Positions 39,922 through 52,203 of a stretch of DNA of 64,000 nt are shown one piece after another. Each line of letters starts with the position of its first letter. Position 1 is the first letter of the stretch. Origin of the DNA: Phylloscopus collybita (taxonomy: Eukaryota > Chordata > Aves > Passeriformes > Phylloscopidae); the NCBI GenBank assembly GCA_027886175.1, contig JAJNNQ010000013.1:9770001-9834000 (forward strand), written 5' to 3'. The notes beneath the pieces are model-generated. The model was not told where the DNA came from and did no database searches. It saw only the letters and a program-made list of their open reading frames with translations. The translations under genes were made by a program, and so were the position numbers.

Positions 39922-40901
39922 TAATGCTAAAGATCTGGCCCATAATGAATTTAATCAATATGTAAATACATGCCACTCAGAGCATTCTAGGAAAAATTGT
40001 TACCTAATTTCTCACAAAAATAGACTTTTAAATCTCATCTTTAAATGTACATTGCTGGTGAGTTTGCAAAATTGAGGTCTAAGACCAGAGACACATATTT
40101 CGAAGGTTTTCTTGCAACAGGTTCACTTAGGAATACAGACTGTGGCATCTTGAAATGATGTCTGAACTAGAGATCTTGCTACACTGACTCATTATGATTG
40201 TATAGTTTTATAATTTAAATGCTAATAGCACCTGTAGGTGTTCTTATATGAGATATTATGCCAGGTATGAGCCCAAGTTGAAAGAAAGACTGTGAGTTTA
40301 CAGGTTGTTTGTTTGTTTTGATGCTCTCTCCAGAGAGCAAAAGTACATTAATCTCGGAGCAGTAGGATTCAGTGCAGAAAAATGGATTTTAGAGCCTACA
40401 TTCCTTGAACAGGAAAAACCACGATAAAAGCTTTGTGCAGTTATGTTGGAATGAATGAGACAGGGAAAGTAGTACAGAGTGCTTGTTATCTTAATTGTTT
40501 GATGTAAGTTTCTACTGCTTCTTTCTTCAAAATTTATATTATTAATCAATTCTGGACTCATTTGCCCCATTTTAAGTCACGGTATGATATTCACTTTGGA
40601 ATACACCTCAGTGTTTATTCATTTAATGCAATGAAGATCTGGTTTCAACATGCCCTTTACAAACTCAGGTTAAAAGGATGTTCCACCATGATAAACTGTA
40701 TTATTTCTTCTCTTACAGTTTTTGTTGATCTCAGCATAATACTTGTAAAGATAGTGAAAGGCATGTCCACCAAAGGCATGCTTTTATGGCTAGGTGATTT
40801 GCCATGTGTCAATGTTCTAGAATGAAAGCTATGGGATTATTCAGGACTAACCTTTGCACTTCAAATTCAGACTTCACTTCCATATATGTAACCTTGCAAG
40901 C

Positions 40902-40938
40902 TTTGGTGAGTTAATGTATAGAGCATTAACTCACCAAA
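40902..40938. repeat. Perfect inverted repeat, 15-bp arms, 7-nt loop
   Basis: Left arm TTTGGTGAGTTAATG at 40902-40916 and right arm CATTAACTCACCAAA at 40924-40938 are exact reverse complements around the loop tatagag. It is too short for a microRNA precursor by itself, and no flanking complementarity extends it. Confidence 0.9.
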
Positions 40939-43067
40939 CAGGCATTACCACACCCGTTGTAGAGGAGTAGGGTAAAAAGACTGAAAAACATGGTACCAGT
41001 TTCACAACTGTATTGGTTTTGTTTCTCATAATGAGACTATTTGAGAAGGAATTTACATTTTGACTGTGATAATAGGAACTAGTAATATTCCCAGCTTGTA
41101 GCTTTGAGACATGTCAGGATTTCTCACCTGTAGTCATGTGAAGGAATGGCAGCATATATGATAAGTGCTTATCATTACCAGCCAAACACCCTGCTCTTTC
41201 AAAGAGTAACTTGTTACATATGAGAGCCTCACACTTAGTAGAGAAAAAAGGAAAAAGAGAAACAATAAAAACATTGCATATTAACAGACTTTGTGCACTA
41301 ATGCAAAGCTGCTTGATTGAACAGTGTAGTGTCAACCATGTCTTTCTTCTAATGCTAAAAGTAATGCACATAGACAGAGTGACAATCAGAGTACAGCCTC
41401 CCATCAGCTGTAATTAATCTTTTAGTTAACAGAGACTAGAAAAGCTTCTCATCAGCCTCTTCTGAAGTCTGAGGCACCCTGTTTTTTGATGTTTGCATTC
41501 TGAGTAAAATTGTCCCCACCAGTTCTAACAAATTGAAACACCAGGCTAATTATGGCAGCTAATGAAGTGTGTGGAATGGTCACAGCTTGTCGTGAAACTG
41601 TTCCTTCAGCTCAGATTAGAGTTTCATCAATCACTTTTTTAAACTGATCCAGAATTGCTTCTGCCCAGTGCTTGGCATTTTTAATGCTGTTTCTGTAATT
41701 GGTTTTTTCCCCAAAGCTTAGGCTATTTTTTGAAATATTACATTCTCAGGACAGGACTTAAAAACTCCAGTTTATAAAAAAACATTTCATTATTGCCTCT
41801 ATCAGCTGATCAAGTGCTAGAAAGCTAATAAAAGAAGCAGAAATATAAAATTTGATATATTGCTTTTAATCCAGCTAAAGGTAGCAATAAAGCATATACA
41901 CATATATGTATATGAATCATTATTACTGTGGGCTGGATGTACTCTGCAATCTCATGAGACATGGTTTGTGGGCTGGATGGTTCAAATCCCACTGAAAGAC
42001 CTAAATGAAATGAATGACTTCGTCTTAGTTTATTTCCTAGTGGATTGTGGTCCTCCATATATCACTCAAAGAGTTTGGCATGATTTGTAGCTTTTGCAGG
42101 TGCCTAAGCCTTTGGCAAAAGGAAGACCAAAATGTGTTGCTATTTAAAGAATTTCCACACTTCAGTTCAAATCTGAAGTCTTCAGAGAAGTATGGGAAAC
42201 TTTGCAGTATAACCTATATTGCTATGACATTGTCAATGAATAAATTAGCATATGAAACATTGTAAAAATTCCTGGTTCCTCTTCATTTATAAGATATAAT
42301 CATACTCAGATATACATTGAAACTTCTGTATAGACATTAAAGGCATAGATGCTAAAGTCTCAGGCTAAATTCTTTCCTCAATGTGGCCAGTGGAGTGTTG
42401 AATTTGGTTCAGAAGTTATCCAGCTGAAAAATGAAATAAAGTTTTGTTTATGCACTAACATAGAATATCGCTGCACAGGTTGTTGCATTTAGTATATACA
42501 TAACATATATTCATATCAGAACCAATGCAGCATGGTTTTAATTTTTGAATTGCTCACAATCTATTTTTAAAATTTGTGCTAATAAGTAGCTAATAATCCA
42601 TATCATTTTTCTGAACAGTGTTGAATCTGTAACAATGTTTGGCTATAAATACCAGCTGTTCTTATCCCCAAAGCCTCTAATCAACAAGTTTGTTAGAACT
42701 AAGTTTGTGCCAATGCCAAAACAAATCTATGGCACCTGAGTGAGTAATCACTGTAGCTGATGCTATTCCTGAACTGTGTCAAAGAACTGGTGGATTTACA
42801 CAAAGAAAAAGAGCCACTGAAAATATGACACATAAAGAAGATATGTTATCATATATGAGTAGACAAAATAACAGTAGGCATTAGTGTAAAAGCTTTTGTT
42901 CCCATTTTACTGATCAATGAGCATTTGTGAACTGGATAGGAGATGAGTAGTTTCTATAGTGTTAGCTCATCTGCAAAGTAAGCTGCCTGAAAAATGGGAA
43001 AACATTCCTGTTTGATCATTTCTACCCCTTCTGAAGGTAGCTAGTAGTTCTGGAAGAGGAAAGCTGG

Positions 43068-43680
43068 TTTTCTCTTTAGCTTTCATCACTGCTAGGATGC
43101 ATTGCTGACTCATGTTTAGCCAGTTGCCCACAAGGATCACCAGGTCCTCTTCTGCAGAGCTGCTGCCCAGCCTGTCAGCCTCCAGCCTGCTTTGCTCTGG
43201 GGTGAGTCTGTGCCAGGTGCATTTGTCCATCCTTTGTTTTGTAAGGTTCTGTCAGGCCATTCCTCCAGCCTGTCTGCATCACTCTGAGTGACAGCCCTCA
43301 AGTGTCTCCATGGTACACATTACTTTGGTGTGATCCAGGAACCTGAGGAGAGTGCATTCCACTCCACCTCCAGGTCACTGAAGAAGATATTAAGATAGGC
43401 CCCAAGATGCACCTGAGGAAATACATTGGTACCCAGGTTCCAGTTGAGGAGAAGCCACTCATTGCTACCCTTTGAACCTCAGACTCCAGGCAGCTATTAC
43501 ATCTATTAGTCTGCACATCTAGACTATAATTTACCAGCTTGGTTAAAAGGATTCTCTGGGAGATTGTCTTGAAAGCCTTGTTAAAGCTCAGCCAGACAGC
43601 ATCACCCACTGCTCTCCTTTGATCTGCATATCTAGTAATTTCATCACAGAAAACAATCAAGTTTGAAAGCGTCATCCAGA
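43068..43680 (-). mobile_element. CR1 LINE ORF2 fragment (reverse transcriptase), degraded
   Basis: Read on the minus strand, this translates in pieces to CR1 reverse transcriptase. The pieces include DEITRYADQRRAVGDAVWLS, FNKAFKTISQRILLTKL (family: DFSKAFDTVSHSILLEKL), CILGPILI (family: GSVLGPVLF) and, after a frame change, LGSSSAEEDLVILVGNWL and NMSQQCILAVMKAKE (family: SSPAEKDLGVLVDEKLDMSQ and QCALAAQKAN). The Asp of the family's DFSKAFD pattern is replaced by Asn, the catalytic FADD motif is not intact, and frames shift, so it is a dead copy. It carries internal ORF2 sequence rather than the usual 3' end, so it was longer originally or is a fragment. Confidence 0.9.
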
Positions 43681-46600
43681 ACCATGTGAAACCAGATGAA
43701 ATCTAAATGGAGTACTGGTTTTGCTGCATATCAGCAGCCAAAAAAAGATAAAAAATATTTTCACTTGAGGATTTCAACTCAGAATTTTTCCTCCTTAACT
43801 CCTGGTGGGATGATTTTGGCAAGTTAGAGAGTTGCAACTTGATCTTGGCAGGTTAAACATTTTCTGGCTTTAGTCTAGCAGGTTAAAAGTGATTCTGAGT
43901 TTGTCTTGGCAGTGAACACTTGGCACTGGCTTATTTTCAGCTGGAAAGACAATGTTGTAGTTGAATAGATTAGACAATGAAGGGGGCAGCTTACAAATGG
44001 CCTAAGTCAAGATGTTTATCCCTAAGTGCAGTAGTTTCTCAGCAGAGAGTGTGTGATGGACAGACCAAGAAGCTGGTAAAATATAAGTAGTGTTATAAAA
44101 TATGTTCTTTATTTTTTTCATCAGCTAGTTTTAAATGTGGGCTTTTTGTACACAGGAAGGTAGTGTTAGGCTCCACTTCAGATTTAATAACATCTTTAAA
44201 GGGTTATATATTTCTCATTAGAGTGTTTTCATTCTTGACAATGTTATTTATACATCTTAAATAGATGAAGATGAACTTGTACTCCCCTCTTCAAAAATGT
44301 TGTTAAAATACACTGTAAGAGGTAGATATTTGCATGACAATAGCAAATAAACACCTCTTGGGATTCTGAATACTTACTGAACTATTTCAACTGCACATTT
44401 GTTTTTTAGCCCAGATTCAGTAAAGTTCAAGGGTATCCATGTATGAAATAGCTTGTGGAGAAATTCACATTGGTTTCTTAATTTAATTTACTTGTAAAAA
44501 AATGCTACATAGTAGAAAAAATAGAGTATTATCTTTGGCAATTTTGGATCTTATACAGACATTCAGAATAGAATTTGGGTGGTATTGTTTATAACATTGC
44601 CTAAAGTATGTTACAGTGTGCCCTGTAACTTTGTGCAGCAGGCTACACTTGTAACATTGATACTGACTCTGAACAGGTCTAAAAGTACCTGAAAAGTGTC
44701 TACATCAAGGTGGCTTATTCTGCTTCCAGAGGTTAGCTTTATACACATAAAGAAATGAATTTACTGAACAGTTATTTATAAGGGAGAATGTACTTCTTTC
44801 TAAAGCATTGTAATGCTAGTCCATGTTTGAGAGGAAGGACCAGACAGTGCCTTGGCTTGCAGATCATTAAGAAATGGAGTAAATGAATGTAGAGGGTACA
44901 GCTGGGAATTCCACCCTTCCTTGCCCTTGGGCAACCACAATGACTGCAGAGTACTAAGTAAATGTAGCAAATGCCAATTTGGACCACAAATGTTCATTGC
45001 TGGTTGTATTACACATGACAAAAAGGATGGCCTAGTTTCAGATCCCAGGTTAATTTTGCAGAGGCAGTACTTACAGGAAAATTTACTGGACCAAATCCTG
45101 CCCCTTTTTTTTGTCTTTCCTTCCACAAAACTTTCATCAAAGCCCAAAGATAACTTGCCTTTGCTTGTGAGAGAGGACAGTAAGGGTTGATATATTTGTA
45201 ATCCTTAATGAACAAGGCTATCCCAGAATATCTTACTTGTTTAGGAATAGTTGTGCTTTCCTTGTGCAGTCACACAGAAAGTACCTAAACCTATGTGATT
45301 ATCAAGTCAGTAGTTTTTCAAACTCATAAGACATCATTAGAAATCTTTCATAGTTTCTAGAAAGCACTGTTTGAGTTTGGCTTCCTCATTTTTAATTCAT
45401 AGAAGATAAAACATTTAAGAGTCAGTGACAGTTATAAATATCCATGAAAAATTAAGTGTAAAATTAATGAAATATTTGTTACATAAATTAAGTAGCAATT
45501 AATGTTTTCTCTTTCTGTTTGGAAGATAGGATATTAAAATAGTGTTGTTAAATTTCCTACTGTGAGCATAATTTCCTGATTCTTTTTTACAACACATTAT
45601 CATAACGTCAATAAAAGACTAAAACTAACAAATAGAAAAAAACTTGCCTGATGTAAGCGTAACACAGAAGGTTATAAAGTTGTCTTTTATGATGGCTATA
45701 TAATATAATTTTATTTTAAGATCTAATAGCAAGTTGATTCAAAAGGGTAAGACTTACAAAGTCATTAAAGCAAGTAGAAAATTGCCTTCTACCATAGTCA
45801 CCCAGTCTTTTTAAATCAAAGAGTTTTATTGTTGGTGGTGATGTTTGCATTTGCAGGAGGTAATTAGGGAATGAGTTAGACATCACATTCAGAGCCCTCA
45901 AGCTTGTCAACAAGAACCATAAACTTCACTTGAAAAAAGAAAAGTCAGTTTAGAAGGCAAATTGCAGAGAATAGAGGGAGTTATAACAGGATCATAACAT
46001 TTTGAGTCAGTTTGACCTCTGCTGTGTGTTGCTCTCCACAATATGGAGAAGCTCATAGAATATCCTGTGCTTCCATGAAAACTTTATTGCTTCTACCAGA
46101 AAGAACAAAATGTAGAGGTTTTCAAAATGGTAGCAGTAGTAGACAGTTGGAGGAGGAGGTAGATGTTGGTTCCTCCTTCTTCTCCTCTGCATCTGTTGGT
46201 ATGCTGAATAGGGAAAGGTGCAATTCTAGCCCATTCATCACAGCAGTGGTCACTTGGCAGCTGTGGGGCAGGGAGCTCTGATTAGGCATGCTTTTCCCTG
46301 GGAGTCAATACCCCTGTGCTGACACAATGAGATCCAGTCCCTAAGGCATGTTCCAGGCTTTTGTTATTATCTCTTATTTGAAGGGGCTGGTTGACCCAAT
46401 TGGTTAACACATTAGCTTTTCAATTTTATAGCCTTAAGTCATGGAAGACCTCTTCTTAGATTTTGGGGTTTTTTTCTCCACAGCAGAAAGTGAAATTGGC
46501 AGTCTGTGCCCACCAGCCACAAAAACAGAGTTATGCCAAACAACAGTGTCCTGAACTTTATGGATAATTAGCTGTTGAAGCTGTGCCCAAGAAATAGCTC

Positions 46601-49600
46601 CTCTTGCCCATGGGAAGAAGTGTGAAGCCGTTATTAATGTCCCAGCTCATATCTCTTAGTAAGTCTTATGAGCAGTGCTGCTTAAAGAGACTAAATGTAC
46701 AACAGGGAATTAAAAATTATAGTACCCCTTTCACTGCCTGAAATATTGTAAACTTGTTACACTGGGGCCAGGATTGGTGTCAATGTACTTTGTGTGAAAA
46801 GTGCAATAGAAGCATTAGTATTTGACAGCCCTGGTTGAAATAAGTGAAATTAATGGAGCTCTTTTCATATACGACAAGGCCATGGCACCCCTTTCATGCT
46901 GCTTACAGACAGAGAAAAGTCAATACTTTTTTATTACTTGATGCTGACCTACATTTTGCACTACAAGTGCCAGGCCCACTAATTGGTTTCAGTTGTGAGA
47001 AAAGTTTGCCCCAAAGAAACACTGGAGCAGATAAATCAATCTTTTTTAGGGTAGCTTAGTGGGTTTTGAGCACTTGAAATGACATTTGTGTTGTATTGAC
47101 AGAAAGGGTTGTTACACTCATTTTGTCATGTCAGAAGGGCCTGTACTAGTTGGAAGTATTGTTAACCAGTATTGATAAATTTGCTGAGAATAAAAGTTAG
47201 CTGGATCAACATTTTACTTGTCTAACAGCTTGCTGTTTCTGGTTTGCTTCCTTGTTGGAGACCTTTGTGGCTATTAACAGGTCAGGAGGCTCACGCTGAC
47301 GGCTCAATTTCAAACTTTAATTTTACTATTACAAGCATTAGGATCATAGGAAACACTTAAATATGATCACTTAGTGTTAAACAGGTGGGGTTGTGGACTA
47401 GAGCTGTGCAGTGACACTTGGCAGTACTGCCTGGTTTCCAAAGGGGCTGTGCAAATGGGATGTCTCCAGGCTTTGTGAGAAAGCGAGATTGCTCAGTGGC
47501 TTACCCTACACTAAGAACATACCTACTGCAGGGACATTTGTGCAGAATTTCCCACTGCATCCTCTAAGGCCTTGGTGTGTATCTGTGGATATTGGCTACA
47601 AAGAATTGTTTCCTGGTTTTACTACTCAGTAGCATGAAGATAAAATTATGATTCCAGCAGCTGTGCTCATTTTTCAGTTATTCCTTCTGCTATTAATTCC
47701 TAACAGAATTTACATTCAGAGTAAGTGTTCTATAAAGAGAGGACCAGAAGAGGCCTAATACCTCTATAGGAGCAACAGATACAATTCCATCACTATAAGA
47801 ATTTATCTGAGATGCAAACTTTTCATGGATTGGTTTACCTTTTACACAGCACATGGTGCCATGGTTGATGTAATGCATTTATGCACCATCTTTAGTATTT
47901 TTTGACTGATTCAGAAGAGGACTCACTGCTCTGAATATCTTCTATTGATGGAATGCCTTACATTTCAGAGGATACTTTTCATTATACAATTTATATTTGA
48001 AACTTCTGCACATGTTGCTTCTACTAACACATGAAGGAAATCTATCTTGGTACAACCTGACACAAATTTATTCTCAATTCATGCAACCAAATTTCTAATT
48101 ATTCAGCAAACTCAAGTTTTATCATTAGAGAGAAAGGAAAGAATATTCTATCCTGTAAATCAGATAATGTGAGTTTTTTGTATGCTTTTTTTTCCAAGTT
48201 TATCACATGCTTAACAGTTTCATAATTATTATGGGCTTGAGAGATTTGATACATGAAATTACCCTGAAGTGTGTATGCAGGAGCTGAGAATAAATGGTAA
48301 TAATACTGCTCTCTGGCCTTAAAATCTGACAGTAGATATGCTACTGCTATTTGTCTGCTCTTCCTTTGGTAGGAGGCAGCTGACTGTCTACTTCATTAAA
48401 TTTCTAAGAAGATACTCAATTGTAATTCCTATCTCATTTCGAACTGCATTTTTATATTACGGGATATTGTACAGTACTCTCAAAATTGCTTGGAAAGAAA
48501 CACTGTTAGTACAGATTTGTTTCTAGAATATCACAGAAGTCATTTTCAAAGGCCTCCAAACCAAGATGAAGGTCTACAAGGTCTTGTTCATTTGCCAGCA
48601 TTTGTACGTGATCTGTATTTATGTAAGTCTGCATAGTCAGATGAAAAATGTCTTTGGAATTTGCTTTAATAACTTTCCAAATATAGACTGTGTAACCATT
48701 TGGCAAGTCCAATCTATGACATCAGAGTGCTGATTGAGACAAATCTTTGGTGGCTCTATGCCACCTTTTTTGACTCCATTGTTTCGAACTGATGAGCTCA
48801 TAAGCTCAAGTAGTCAAATATATTGAAAGGGTCCATAGGTCTTCTTAAGCTCTGTCAGTTGAACTTGAGTCACTTACAATTTACTGGAGTGGAAGGAGTC
48901 AAAGCTGGACAAGTTTGAAAAGGAAGCGTTACATTAACTTTGTTCAGGAATTTCAAAGTATGTCTCAGTGCTGAGAATTACAAGTCTCTGATGCTCAGAA
49001 TTATATGGCATGGTTTAAGAATGCATTTATGGAAAAAATCCATAAAGCTCAGCTCCATGCTCCTGTGGTCCTGAGATGGGGTCAAGCTCACCAGTATGTG
49101 TGAATTCGTATTTGTAAGTCTATTCATTCTAGCTACCAACAGAGAGGAACTGATGGTGAAAATCATTTTGAAGAAGCCTGTTTTTCTCCACCCACAACCT
49201 ATGTTCTTCAAAAGGATTATTTACATAACTTCATAATTTCTATGCTATGTAGCGAGCAGCTTAAATTCAAGATGATTCCTATCAGAATCAATGAGCATCA
49301 CTGTGCTTCCCTGCATGTTTTGAGTGGTCATTTCTCCATCACATTAGATGGATATGAGAACCTGGCTTCCAATTAGTTTCCCTTTTTTCATTTCAGGCCT
49401 TACTTTATCTCTCTGTAGAAATCTGATAAAAATCTTTATCTTCAAATACAGAAGAAATAGAAACAAGATCTGTTTCCCAAAAAGATATTTATATTTTACA
49501 TGCAATCTTTATGCAATCTTTACCTAGTATACATTCTAAACTTCTTTAATTAATGTAACTTTTAAGCCAGCAGGCTTTTATTTATCCATCAGGCTGCAAT

Positions 49601-50755
49601 GTTTCCTAAATGTCAAACATAACTGCTGTCGTCATAATCAGAGCCAGTTGTTTAAATGCTCAGTTGTGAGTATCTAGTGGAATAGTTTTAAATAACAAGA
49701 TAAACAGTACAGCTGCCAAACCAAAGTAATCTTACACTGAGGGGGCGTGTGGCACAAAAAATTTCCTCTTTGTCATTTTGATTTGAGTTTGAAGCTGGAC
49801 CTGGGCTTAGTTCCAGCTCAAAACACTGTTCACTTCAAAGGCTCCTAAATCGTCCCAAGGAGCTAATTTTGGCAGCCAATTGTTTTTGTTTGGCCAGGAG
49901 TCCTAATAGCAAAAGCCGTCTGCTCCAGCAAATGAAGATCTCTGCAATGCTCAGCCTTCCCATTCCTGATTTTATCCTGCTGTGGGGGGTGCACAGGTTT
50001 CACTGGTTTCCCTGTGTTTCTCACCCAAAGTTCACCCCCTGTTAAAATGCTCATGATTTGTTCAGCTGTATGTAACTGTCCTGCATGTTCATTAATAAGA
50101 TACTTTCTGTTTAAAAATAATGGATACCTTGTTCTGCTCTGAATTACTGCATAATCCTAAATTATTGCTGGATTATCTGCTTGCTTTCCCAGCAACTAGA
50201 GCTGGTTTGTTGATTTTTCCATTTCCACAAACAGAATTATTCTGGTTAATTTACTGAATTAAATATAACTAGCTTCACTTTAGAAGGAAACCATTTGCAG
50301 TTTTGTTGGAGATACTATAATATTTATTATAATAATTACATGGACAACTTTTCCTGTGGTAACAAGGTGCTTGTGATGCTGAACAGACACTGAAAATCAG
50401 AATATTGTGCCATTCTAAAAGTTTAATATGAAAATATGCAAATAGGTCATTTGTGTTGAATGAGAAATTGGCCAGTACAAGGCACAGAGAAACATTAAGA
50501 AGTAAATCTTGTGAATCATTTACAAATGGGACAGTACTCACTTTCACATCACACATGATTATTTAATTTTGAATGTATGTCTACCTTGCAATTTTAAGAT
50601 TTATGCACCAGAATTTTGGAGGAAACATAGTAAACAAATTTAAGTTTGAGATGTAAGAAATGATATGGTCTCAGTTTGGCAACGTGCAATGCAGATGAAA
50701 TGCAGGTGGGCCCACTCAGTGTTTGCATGAAGCTTACTAGAAGTCAGAGGTGCTC

Positions 50756-50789
50756 AGATAGATAGATTGATAGATAGAATGATAGATAC
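50756..50789 (+). repeat. (GATA)n microsatellite
   Basis: About eight GATA units with two interruptions (gattgata and gaatgata). An ordinary tetranucleotide repeat in the last intron. Confidence 0.88.
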
Positions 50790-51981
50790 AGCTGAACTGT
50801 GGTCTGTGAAGTAGCTAATTCCAAACTGTCCAGGGAATGATAATTCTGTTTCATGTCATTAAAAAAAAAAACCAAAACAACTTTTCATTCTCTTTTAAAG
50901 AGAAAATGAGACCTTTCAAATTGGGAAATGTGTTGAAAAGACAAAACTTTTCTCTTTCCTTCACTCATGGCCTCAGACATTCCATTAAGACATTTCAATT
51001 TCATCCACTTTCACAGAGCCACTTGTTGGCAATAGAAAACAGTGTGAAATATTCAGACCAACTTCTTAAAAACGAATCATCAGTTCCTAGAAAGCTGAGA
51101 GTTCATCTAAGGCAGGTTACTCTCTAAAAGTAAAAACCATTTTAATGCAAACCAAGTATTTTCTATTGTTATACTATCCTCAGTACTTCAGGTTCAAAGA
51201 AAATAGTTTTATTAAGAAGGCTTTAAAACCTTGATCTTAAATAGACTTGCTAATCATTTACCATGAGTATTTATTAGTAAGTAGAAAAATCAAAATATGG
51301 TTTAGAACACTTAGTTTGTTTTACTTTCTTGTTTGTTGGCTGAATTGACATTGTACTCTCTAAGTCACAGCTTCACTTTTGTTTTCCTTATTCAATTTAG
51401 ATTTTTAAGCATTTGCATTTAAAAAATTGAATGTAATAAGCAAGATACCTGCTTATTACCTAGGAAAAAAACATGTTCAGGAATCAACCTGCTTCTCTTA
51501 ATCAATTTGTTGACAGTTTTACTTATTTAATATGTATTAATGTTTTTTGCCATTTCTTATGGAACTATTTTAATACTTATATTTCAGCGTTAACCAGGGT
51601 AGAAAATTTAAAATGTAGCAAGACTATAGTGCTTTCTTTAACCTGCCTGGTTGCCAGGGAGGAGAATAAACTTCTGTATACCATGATTTGCCAGACTATA
51701 AAATGTAGCTTCTAAACCAGGAAATTTTTGCAGTTCTTATAGTTGCTGACAGTTTGAAATGCATATTTGCTTTCAATTAAATCCATTCTTTTGTTCCTCT
51801 TCAAGGTAATATTCATATAATATAAAAGTGTATATTTAATATTCACTATTTTGCATAATTTGCATTCTATCTAATATAATGAAATGTAACTAGAAGACAA
51901 TATTTAGAACTCTGAAATACCTTTAAAAAAAGGCAAACCCATTTAAGCCTAACATGATTTTTTTGTCTCTTTTTTCTTTAG

Positions 51982-52062
51982 GACTTTGAAACACTGTTTT
52001 CATCCATTGCTCTCTTCGAAAAGTTCGGAAAAACTTACTCCAGCACTGGGCAAATAGTGTAA
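51982..52062 (+). CDS. SPATA17: SPATA17 terminal coding exon, C-terminus and stop
   Basis: The final coding exon gives 26 codons plus TAA (52060-52062). The acceptor is tttttctttag|GAC in phase 0, matching the preceding donor. The translation runs DFETLFSSIALFEKFGKTYS and ends STGQIV. The human C-terminus as recalled is also 26 residues in this exon (DFQTVLPSFELFSKYGKLYS and then KAGQIV), so the end of the protein is intact. The motif DF.T...S..LF.K.GK.YS..GQIV is conserved to the last residue, which argues that the C-terminus is functional. Confidence 0.96.
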   Translation, partial: DFETLFSSIALFEKFGKTYSSTGQIV

Positions 52063-52130
52063 TTGTCCTGGAAACTACAAACCATAAGACATATAGAAAG
52101 TAGTCAATAAATGTGTTTCAGCAAATACAT
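52063..52130 (+). other. SPATA17: SPATA17 3' untranslated region (short)
   Basis: Follows the TAA stop and runs to a cleavage point expected 10-30 bp after the AATAAA at 52106. The end coordinate is approximate. The 3' UTR would be only about 65-75 nt, which is short but usual for testis-expressed genes. A longer alternative 3' UTR cannot be excluded. Confidence 0.65.
52106..52111 (+). promoter_or_regulatory. SPATA17: Polyadenylation signal AATAAA
   Basis: Canonical hexamer 44 bp after the SPATA17 stop. A GT-rich stretch (tgttgactgagtgt, about 52137-52150) and then a 36-T run follow at the distance expected for a downstream element. Confidence 0.8.
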
Positions 52131-52161
52131 AGCAGATGTTGACTGAGTGTCCCATAAAATA

Positions 52162-52164
<3 letters not shown>

Positions 52165-52200
<36 letters not shown>
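52165..52200 (+). repeat. Poly-T tract (36 T) just after the SPATA17 poly(A) site
   Basis: Thirty-six uninterrupted T starting 53 bp after AATAAA. On the RNA it would be a very strong U-rich tract beyond the cleavage point. Confidence 0.93.

Positions 52201-52203
<3 letters not shown>

Larger units (their letters stand above)
32755..51981 (+). other. SPATA17: SPATA17 last intron, 19.2 kb
   Basis: Starts GTAAGT and ends in tctcttttttctttag. It carries two CR1 fragments (33397-33810 sense, 43068-43680 antisense), poly-T at 38234-38260, poly-A near 39402-39416, a GATA microsatellite (50756-50789) and a 15-bp-arm hairpin (40902-40938). Stretches that look more complex than neutral AT-rich DNA lie near 35990-36940, 41540-41720 and 49560-50050 and are candidates for conserved non-coding elements. 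None of the open frames here (for example 44852-45190 or 46012-46281) has a recognisable domain. Confidence 0.85.

Noticed and set aside
44852..45190. Overlapping ~110-residue open frames on both strands
   Set aside because: Neither translation resembles a known family, and both-strand openness suggests local lack of stops rather than a gene.
46012..46281. 89-residue open frame in the last intron
   Set aside because: No domain, and it is interrupted by low-complexity GGAGGAGG sequence.
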